A stretch of 64,000 nucleotides of DNA, from assembly GCF_000151665.1 (NCBI RefSeq), contig NW_013171816.1, positions 419,176 to 483,175 of the forward strand, in the 5' to 3' direction. Below the pieces are notes generated by a model. The model did no database searches and was not told the DNA's origin. It worked only from the letters and a program-made list of their open reading frames with translations. Positions within the stretch are counted from its first letter, which is position 1. The number at the start of each line of letters is the position of its first letter. This document shows positions 56,478 to 64,000 of this stretch, in pieces. The DNA comes from Blastocystis hominis. Its lineage: Eukaryota > Sar > Bigyra > Opalinata > Blastocystidae. A program made the translations under genes and the position numbers.

Positions 56478-56880
56478 ATGCTCGTTCATCTGCAACCTTT
56501 GATACGATTTGTTTCAAATACGATGAGCCGTACTCCCTCTGTGAAAGAACTGGAATCTGTAATTCGTGTGTTGAGCCCTTCTTCTGTTTCCCTCTCTGTT
56601 CATGTGAAACCCAACTGCAAAAAGACGGGAATTGAATGGGAAGAAGAGCAACTGCAAATCCGTCTCAGTTCTCCTCCGACAGAGAACAAAGCCAACAAGG
56701 AGGTGTGTGAAGTTGTTTCTGACATTGCTGATATTCCAAAGAGTCAAGTATGAAAGGGAATCCTATTTATTGTTAGGTGTCGCTCATTCGAGGAGGGAAA
56801 TCTCGAGACAAGGAATTAATGTTGAATGGAGTTTCGAGTGAAGGTCTTATTCAGTCCCTGTTACAAGCACTGCAACAATA
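56478..56880 (+). CDS. DUF167/YggU-family small protein
   Basis: ATG at 56478 (MLVHLQPLIRFVSNTMSR), with an in-frame alternative at the internal Met. The domain reads SLSVHVKPNCKKTGIEWEEE, LQIRLSSPPTENKANKEVCE, IADIPKSQ, then across a 32-base intron VSLIRGGKSRDKELMLNGV: the V-x-P-x-A-x-x-x-x-I...PPxxxKANxxxxxxL...V-x-x-x-x-G-x-x-SRxK pattern of DUF167. It is conserved in bacteria and eukaryotes; function unknown. The frame ends CAA plus TA at 56880, four bases before TGTTTGTG, so the first A of the tail would make UAA. Confidence 0.75.
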
Positions 56881-57564
56881 CTTGTGTTTGTGTACAAATA
56901 GCCAATTCATTCGATTTGGATTGAACGAGACTGTGTTTACTTTGCATATAGATTTCGTACTACCATCGATTCTTTGTGATTTTGGGTACAAAAATGCAGA
57001 AAAATATTGAAAGAGTTGCGGAAATTTCACATAAAGCTTGGGAGTTGAGTGGAGTGAATTGATGTAAAAAGAAACAAAGGAAATGGAAATTTTGAATACA
57101 GAAAAGGTCACACATATTCCAAGGAATGCCCAAATCGAAATGTGTGTTATTACTGCAATGATCCACAGATTTTAGATATCACAGAATCGAATTCATCAAG
57201 TGATTCTGTACACGAAACAAGATAGCTCGTAAATGGATTCGTGATAAACATGGGGTGTAGCCAGTTTGTTTTTTAATAAAATGTTATCATTGTTTATCAC
57301 TGAGTTGAAGCAGAAATCAAATCTGTTCTTATACAGTGTCTTAACACAAGATTGAGTCCTTCGTGACACTGTGAACAAGCAATAAACTGCATTCTATTAG
57401 GCGATTCCCATATTCAATGGTTTCCAGCACGGCCAATAAACAGAAAACCATTAATAACAAAAATAAATCCCTGCAATAAACCAAAATAATCGATTCCAAA
57501 TACAAATACAAAAAACAAGACCAAAAATAGGGCAGATTTTTATGCGGAAGGCTCGATCTCTGTA
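56881..57564. other. AT-rich intergenic region
   Basis: About 680 bases, the longest gene-free stretch in the window. Only short frames on both strands; homopolymer A/T runs are frequent and repeated AAATAC/AAATAA words cluster at 57420-57520. It should include the promoter of the CCR4 gene at the right end. No RNA gene recognised. Confidence 0.5.
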
Positions 57565-59599
57565 ATGGAGAAGCATATTAGGAGAGGAAAGCAGTTATCT
57601 CCACGTTCCCCTTCCGATACATTCATGTCGTCAAGGTTTGATATTGATCCTGAAAGAAGAAAGAATAAGAACTTCCAGGATATGGTATCGGAGAAGAAGG
57701 CTGTGTACATCGATAATTCCCAATCAGAGCCTGTGGAAGAAGAATTGACGTTGAGAGTGCCTCCTCCGGTGAAGGGATTCGATATCTCTGCAAAGTTTAC
57801 TTGTAAGTCCAAAAATGGTGAAATCATAATGGATCCGACATCAAAATATCGATTTGTGTGGTATCGGAGCCGGAAATACTATCTGTGCTCCTCAAACCAT
57901 TGCATTAATAAGAGTAGTAGTCAAAAATCAATTTCGGAGATGAAATACCAGTGCTTGACCTGTTTGCAGTATGGAAATGAGCGTTACTCCTATTTCTGCT
58001 GTCCAGAATGTCTAGCTAAGGGTTGGAAAGAGCATTGCCTGTAGATCGAGAGTGGTTCCCATCATGTTCAGAACTCACAAAATCACAGCCACATCCACGG
58101 TTCATTCGGAGCGAAAGCTTCCGTTCGACGCATCCACCACCGTCGACGAGCTCGCCGACCTGCAAATGAAACAGCTTCGCAATCAGCGTTTAGCTCTTGA
58201 GGAATGGGACCGTGTATCAATGGACATGTATCCTCTCTCTTTCTTGCCTTTGTAATCTCTCTAGCCACTACCACATTGGAGAGGACGATGTAGGGCACAT
58301 TCTTCGCTGCTGCGTTACGGACATGTCCAACAAACCGATTTTTAGTTTCGACTCGCTCCCCGTCGCAGAGCGTTTTTCCCCTTTTCCCCTTTTATCTAGC
58401 GCCCGGCTACGCGCCGCCACGCCAGTGGATCTCCCGCCCGCTTCTTCCCGACGTGATGGGAACCGCGGTTACCATAACATCCTATAACATGCTTGCGGAC
58501 GTGTATTGCCAGCCCGATTTATACACGAATTGTCCGCTCTGGGCGTTGGAATGGGGCTATCGCAGAGATCGACTCATGCATCAACTCAGCTCCCGAAATA
58601 GCGACTTTTTCTGTCTGCAAGAGGTCGAAAAGAGCGAATACGAGAATTTCTGGAAAGTGGAAATGGAGAAACGGGGGTATGCCGGCGAGTCGGACTGAAT
58701 CCCCGCGGTGACGCGTAGATACACGGTGAAAACGCGGTATTTCATGGGATCGGACGACCACGTCGACGGCTGTGCGACGTTCTACAACACCAAAAAGTCC
58801 CGATTTCTGGAATTCCTGAAATGCAGGTTTGTTTTGCTCTCCGCGTCGCACCTGCATTTCAACGACTCGCTCGTGTCGCAGCTCCAAGAGAAGTTCCTCA
58901 CCCAGGTTCCCCGCGGTTCTGTCGTCCCATGTAGGAGCAGTACAAGCGGCTGAAGCGCGGGACGGTGGCGCAAATCCTCCTGTTTTCGTCGATTCCATCG
59001 AATTCGGCGATGCCGAACGAGCCGCAGACGCAGTTTTACCTCGCCAACTGCCATTTGTTCTGGGACCCGCGGTTCCCCGACGTGAAACTGCAGCAGTCGC
59101 TGGAGCTGATGAGGCAGCTGGAGAAGGAGGAGTTTAAGATGGAGCTTCCCGCGGTTATTTGCGGGGATTTTAACTCGGAACCGACGTCTGCGGTGTAGCA
59201 ATAGGGGAAAGGTGCGAGATAGGTATGAGTTTATGTCGATGGGGCGCGTGCGAGGCGATCATCCGGATCTGCAGAACGATCCGGAGAATATTATAAGGAG
59301 CATTGGTGTGCAGAACATTAATCACAAGATTAAGTTGGCCTCGGTGTATAAGGAGGTAATGGGCAGTGAGCCCAAATTTACGAATTATACGGACCATTAT
59401 GCTGGGTGTTTGGACTACATTTGGGTTTCATCCTCAATGATCATTCCGATCAAAGTCTCGGTGCTGCCTTCGGAAAGGGAGATCGAGTCCTGCGGCGATA
59501 TGCGGCTGCCCAATCCGAGATATCCGAGTGATCATCTAGCGCTTGATTGTACGCTTCTCATCTCTCCACCTCGCTATATATCATATCCACGATCCATGT
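57565..59599 (+). CDS. CCR4-type poly(A) deadenylase with N-terminal MYND-like finger
   Basis: ATG at 57565. The N-terminal part contains a MYND-like zinc motif (CLTCLQYGNERYSYFCCPEC, then AKGWKEHC), as in plant CCR4a/b rather than the LRR of yeast/animal CCR4. A 31-base intron joins THKITATSTVHSERKLPF. The exonuclease-endonuclease-phosphatase domain follows: ITSYNMLADVYCQ, CLQEVEKSEYENFW (catalytic Glu), FYLANCHLFWDP, VICGDFNSEPTSAVYEFM and PRYPSDHLALDCTLLI, with the final D-H catalytic pair. Two introns (58689-58718, 58906-58934) contain CCCCGCGG. It should shorten mRNA poly(A) tails in the CCR4-NOT complex. The frame ends ATG plus T at 59599, four bases before TGTTTGTT: UAA by polyadenylation. 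Confidence 0.88.
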
Positions 59600-59603
59600 T
59601 GCG

Positions 59604-59611
59604 TGTTTGTT
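59604..59611 (+). terminator. TGTTTGTT 3'-end signal of the CCR4-type gene
   Basis: Exact octamer; the spacer TGCG separates it from the T that would become UAA. The cullin ATG lies 48 bases further on. Confidence 0.75.
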
Positions 59612-59658
59612 GGAAACTAGAATTTTCTCTAAAGAGTTGTCGATAAGATACCCATACG

Positions 59659-62562
59659 ATGCAGGTAGAGAGGTCAACTTATCTGATTATTCGGAACCGT
59701 AGAATGTGCATTGTTGTGTAGATTTTGTAGAAGTGCCCCAATTGAGTCAGGACTATCTTCCGAAGTGTGTTGATAGGATTATTGCAATGATTGATGCTAT
59801 TTTTAATGCTGAAAAGAGAACAGATAGTTTTGAAGATATTTATCGCGTTTTTGTTCCTTTCATCTTTTCAAAGCGTAGATGACTCAAGAGATATGTCTGT
59901 ACCGCAAAGATAGCCTCCTTTTCAGCAGAGTGACGGAATGTCTCAACAAAAACATCACAAATCACTTAACGAAGTTATTCGACGCATTCCATTCCCAAGA
60001 TGTTGACGTTCTCTCAACCATGGACACCTTCTGGAGCACCATTCTTCGTTGCATTATCACTGTCTCTTCTCTGCTCACTCATTTATCGCGAGGAGACCAA
60101 AAGTCGACTTCTCTCTTTCTTTCCATCTAGCAAGAACCTCACCACCTACTGCTTGAACCAAATCCGCTCCCTTCTCCTCAGCCAGGAATCTTCGCTTCAC
60201 ATTATTTCCCGCGTAATTTTCTTCGCCTTCTTTTCCCTCCAGACCAACATAGCGATTCTCAAGAGCGTCAAGCAGGTCCGCGAAGCCGTTCTCCGCGGTT
60301 TATCGAGCGATTCTACGATGGAAATCGATTTCTCGTACGACGCCAATTTGCAAAAAATCGTGGCGAATTTGGTCAACATGAGCGACCTTCTCGGCTTTTT
60401 CCCCGACCTCCAGCAGCTCTACTTCCGTTCTGTGCGTAGGGTGTATTTCTGGAATGGCAGAAATAGAGACTTTTTACAATATGTTCGCGTACGAATTGCT
60501 GTGCAAGTCCGAAATCGCGACGTTTCTTTCCTACGTGACGCAAATCGTCCGGATTGTTGGACTTCCAAAAATCCCCTTGATTTTAGGAGCAACAAATTTT
60601 GGAGGGTTTTTTCGGGAATCGCGGTTCTGAGCAGATAAAAGCGGAGACGCTTCTGGGGTGTTTGAAACTGTACGGAAGCGAAGTGTTAGAGAAGGGAATG
60701 CAGAAATTGGTGGATGAATCGGATTTCCAGAATTTGGGGGTTCTTTATGAGTACTTTGAAATCGTGGGGGAGGTGGATTTGCTGAAGAAGGCGGTGTGTG
60801 GCGTGATCGAGGTGGGGAGTGAAGAAATCGGGGGTATTTTTGTAGTCGAAAAAGGAGCTTATTTTTGGCAGTTATTCGGTGAAGGAAATCGTGGAGTTGA
60901 TCGTAGGGAAGAAGGAAGGGAGTAAAGGCAGAGGAAAATGCAGCGAATCAATGAGGAATGTTTTGGAAAGGATCAGGCGATCGCGTTGGAATTGCAAACA
61001 ACGTGGATGAATTTGGTGAATCAACAGAGCGATAAGTGAGTGAATTGAATGAATTGAATGAATTGAATGAATGAATGAATGAATGAATTGAATGAATTGA
61101 ATGAATTGAATGAATTGAATGAATTGAATGAATTGAATGAATGAATTGAATGAATTGAATGAATTGAATGAATTGAATGAATTGAATGAATTGAATGAAT
61201 TGAATGAATGAATGAATTGAATGAATTGAATGAATGAATGAATGAATGAATTGAATGAATTGAATGAATTGAATGAATGAATGAATGAATGAATTGAATG
61301 AATTGAATGAATGAATGAATTGAATGAATTGAATGAATGAATTGAATGAATTGAATCACCAATTGAATTGAATCATCAATAAATTGCTCGTCTCTCTCCT
61401 TCTCACCCTCTCCATCAGATTCTCTGAGAAAATCGTCCAATTCATCGACGACACCGTGCGAGCCGCGCACGCTTCCTCGCAGACCAATCTTCCGGACTCC
61501 TTCATCCAGGAAGTTCTCCTCCTTCTCAACCTTCTTTCCCAAAAAGACACATTCGAATCCCTTTACCGCAACGTTCTCTTCCACCACATCATCGATTGTC
61601 CTCCCTTCTCTCCCTCCCTTCCATCTAGTCAACGACGTTCTTCTCCCCGCGGAAACACGCATCATCGACGAAATCAAAACGATTTGTGGCAATGTGTTCA
61701 TCACTCGCCTCGACACGCTCGCCAAAGACGCGCTCAATTCACAGGCCGTTCGAAAAGAACTCGCCCATATTCCTTCCACAGTTCCACGTTTCCACGATTC
61801 CATCTTCCACGTGCTGTCCAAGGACGATGCACACAAATCATCTGTGTTCCCCAACACACCCATTCCCCCCCGAATTTTGGAATTGCAGAAAGAATTCGAT
61901 CGAATGTACCACCAAAAATATCAGTCGCGAATTCTCACGTATTTGTACGGGGAATCGCACTATATTCTCGACTATGTACAAATAGGCGCTTTTTTTGACA
62001 TAGAAATCGATCGAACTCGTCGTGGATTTCCCGCAGATGATCGTTTTAAATGAGTTTAACCGCGGGGATTCGTTTTCTTTGGCAGAGCTGGAGTCGCGGA
62101 CTCATTTGCCAGAAATCGTCCTGAAAACTGCCATTCAGCAATTAACCGCGGTTTCTTCCGGTCCTCTTCTGCTCACCGATTCCACGTTTTCCACGATTCG
62201 TGTGAATGAAACTCCCTCGTGGAGCGGAAACCGAATCAATTTGGTCCCGCAGGTTTCATTGCAGGTTCAGACCTCGACGACTTCCGCGGTTCTGCACGAA
62301 GATCGAGCGGTGCAGTTGCTGCAAGTGGAGGCGGCGATCGTGAAGGTGCTGAAGAAAGTGAAGTTCTCGACGCTGGAAGATTTGCCGAAGTCGATTTTGA
62401 GTTATTTGCAGTACAAACCGGAAGTAGGGAAGAGGGAGGAAGGCGATGGCGTAGAATGAACTGATGCAGCAGGCGGTGGATGTGCTGCTGAACAAGGAAT
62501 TGATCGAGCGAGACGAGAAGGATCCGAATGTGTTGCGTTATGTTGTTAATTTGGGTGTTTGA
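59659..62562 (+). CDS. cullin
   Basis: Scaffold of a cullin-RING ubiquitin ligase. ATG at 59659 (MQVERSTYLIIRN), then FEDIYRVFVPFIFS, NITNHLTKLFDAFHSQDV, TLLGCLKLYGSEVLEKGM, PDSFIQEVLLLLNLLSQKD and TRIIDEIKTICGNVFITRLD. The cullin-homology and winged-helix C-terminus reads IVLNEFNRGDSFSLAELESR, then VEAAIVKVLKKVKFSTLEDL (NEDD8-acceptor region, I-V-x-x-x-K form) and NELMQQAVDVLLNKELIERD, ending YVVNLGV-TGA. The gene has many introns of about 30 bases plus one of 383 bases made of GAATT repeats (61036-61418). Two introns (60436-60466, 60556-60586) belong to the palindromic class. Subfamily not assigned. Confidence 0.85.
61036..61418 (+). repeat. 383-base intron made of GAATT/GAATG repeats
   Basis: Starts GTGAGTGAATTG, consists almost wholly of GAATT and GAATGAAT units, then a pyrimidine tract and CAG. 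Splicing joins GATAA to ATTCTCTGAG in frame (SDK-FSEKIVQ) in the cullin gene. Confidence 0.88.
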
Positions 62563-62678
62563 GAGAGGAAACAAGGATGGTATGAGTGGATCGGAAAGGG
62601 ATTGTGGATTGCAAGTACAAGGGACTCGAGTTCAAAATCTGGAGAAAATAAAATGAGAAAAAGAAGCGGCAGCAACAA

Positions 62679-62696
62679 ACACACACACACACACAC
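62679..62696. repeat. (AC)n dinucleotide repeat
   Basis: About nine AC units in the roughly 270-base gap between the convergent cullin and membrane-protein genes. No gene is seen in that gap. Confidence 0.9.
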
Positions 62697-62833
62697 TCAA
62701 ATCTGTGTGAAGCACAATGGGAAAGCATTTCATTAGTAAAAAAAACAATCCACACATCCTAAAGTTCACTCGCTTGCACCATCGATTCCCGTCGATTCTC
62801 GAAAAAAGATCCGCGATGTGTCCGGAAAACAGG

Positions 62834-64000
62834 CTATTTCTCACTTCCCTTCCTCGCTCCTACAGTGGACACGCCCTCCCAAAACAGCAATCCGCTGAAG
62901 AGAACAAACGAAACCACGTTCAGCGGATCGTGCGTAGGTTCCGTCTACCGCTCATCCATTCCCCGCGGTTCTACCTGGCTCTCATAGTTCCACATGACCA
63001 CCAACGTCAACAAAAAGGCCGTAACTTGGATACACGATCTACATTTCCACGTTTCCACGTTTCTACGTATAGCTGGGATTGCCGTAGAAGACCAAATACG
63101 AATAGACCCAATCATAGAAGAGTCCGGAGCAAAGATAGCCAATGAACGACATCCAGCTCTACAGCTGATTGGACGCACCAAATCGAACATAATCGACCTG
63201 AAGCATATCCATAAATCCGCGTCCAACGGCGTCAAAAAAGCTAAATAAATCCACGAATTGGATGGTTGTGGGGATTCGAATGGAGTAGAGAATAAAAACG
63301 ATGGGGATTGCGTAATAGCATTGGTATTTGTAAACATTGAATTCGAATTGCACCTGCATGGATGGCTATCGTTTATTAAAAAAGAATCGCAAGGGAAACG
63401 TAATTGAGAAGAGTTTTAGTGGCCATGGCGCTGCTAAAGGTGTTGATTACGACGACGATGGTGAAGATGAGAGTGGAGATAACGACGACAAGGCAGCACG
63501 TGGAGCGATTGACGTACAGAGAAATGCTGAGATTCGTCAGAAATGCTGAGAACGTACAAAATGAGGATCAGGGAGGTCAGGCCGAGTCCGAATTGGCACG
63601 AGCGAACCCATGTCCAGTCGACGAGTTTGAAGAAATACTCGACGATAGATGTGAAAACGCAGGAACACTACGTAGAAGACGGAGATGACATGTACCTGCA
63701 TTAACACCACCAAGTGGGTTGCTTGCAGATGGGGTGTCATGAGGCAGATTATTACATAGTACACAGCGCCTAGGAAGGCGATGATGCGGACTTTCGACGT
63801 GGGAACCAAATACTCGGTATACTCCAGTAAGTGATGACTCTATCGCAATTACTCGCGCGGAAAACATATACTTTTCGGGTTTGCATTTCATACATGACTT
63901 TCTTAATGATACAGTTGAAGACAAAATAAGCAAACGAAAGCATGATAGCTCCACTGAAGGTGTCAAAACAACTATTAGCTTACTTGGATTGGGTGTTGTC
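62834..64000 (-). CDS. polytopic membrane protein, 5' partial
   Basis: Runs in from the right edge. Exons joined by introns of 28-39 bases give about nine hydrophobic helices: IMLSFAYFVFNCIIKKVM, RIIAFLGAVYYVIICLMTP, CSCVFTSIVEYFFKLVDWT, FGLGLTSLILIFISLYV, CCLVVVISTLIFTIVVVI, YYAIPIVFILYSI, SWMSFIGYLCSGLFYDWVY, QVTAFLLTLVVMW and VVSFVLFSGLLFWEG, ending GSEK-TAG at 62834. Family not recognised. The intron 63039-63066 is nearly identical to introns of three unrelated genes, and 62945-62974 contains CCGCGGGG. The start codon lies beyond base 64000. Confidence 0.6.
63039..63066 (-). repeat. intron, shared family copy 4 (membrane-protein gene)
   Basis: 28-base intron containing GTAGAAACGTGGAAACGTGG and ending ATGTAG. 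Removal joins GNPSYT to SCIQVTAF in frame. Confidence 0.75.

Noticed and set aside
61036..61418. Possible CRISPR-like or satellite array
   Set aside because: Units are 5-9 bases without spacers, and the stretch behaves as an intron with proper GT and AG ends.
61021..61863. 280-residue minus-strand frame with an IHS/FNS repeat
   Set aside because: Translation of the GAATT microsatellite intron of the cullin gene.

Overview
This is a window of intron-dense nuclear DNA from a small-genome protist. The best fit is Blastocystis or a close opalinate stramenopile relative. The reasons are: (i) almost every gene is cut by introns of about 24-38 bases, GT...AG and usually ending TAG; (ii) the octamer TGTTTGTT follows most genes on their own strand; (iii) at least nine genes reach that octamer without an encoded stop, and cleavage 4 (once 5) bases upstream of it plus the poly(A) tail would complete UAA or UGA. 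Stop codons made by polyadenylation next to TGTTTGTT are established for Blastocystis. The species call itself is inference.

Layout. 0-10.9 kb: a MORN-protein fragment, a recent inverted gene-fragment duplication, an SSUH2-like zinc protein, a MORN/membrane/leucine-rich-repeat protein and a TPR-DnaJ protein. 11-18 kb: ribophorin I, an EAPP-like protein, a GRF-finger RecQ helicase and ribosomal protein uL14. 18.5-31.4 kb: ankyrin-TPR protein, a small roadblock-like protein, a TPR protein, cytosolic leucyl-tRNA synthetase, a CIA30-domain protein, MED6, a multipass membrane protein, TFIIE-alpha, a GNAT acetyltransferase and tRNA-Ala(AGC). 31.7-42.8 kb: a TOM22-like import receptor, an AGC kinase, an EF-hand protein, a divergent GAPDH, a COPI-associated membrane protein, a DGAT1-type acyltransferase and an EF-hand cation/calcium exchanger. 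42.9-51 kb: RRP7, a stand-alone BRCT protein, GILT thiol reductase, a zinc-finger protein, a GPATCH1 homologue, the SUMO E1 subunit SAE1 and a second MORN/LRR protein. 51.3-64 kb: a GNPTAB-like GlcNAc-1-phosphotransferase, a SANT protein, a DUF167 protein, a CCR4-type deadenylase, a cullin and a membrane protein that runs off the right edge.

There are no operons. The genes are unrelated housekeeping and accessory genes, packed so tightly that the 3' octamer of one gene can lie 9-16 bases before the ATG of the next, or be shared as a palindrome by two convergent genes. Exon joins below were worked out by eye from reading-frame continuity and family motifs; outer coordinates are firmer than internal ones unless stated. 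The main points for follow-up are the +4 stop-completion rule, near-identical introns in unrelated genes, a second intron family built around a GGAATTCC palindrome, four exactly 30-base introns in one gene, one-exon-per-repeat LRR tails, a GAPDH lacking its catalytic cysteine, and an upstream gene that would read in frame into DGAT1 but for its poly(A) site.
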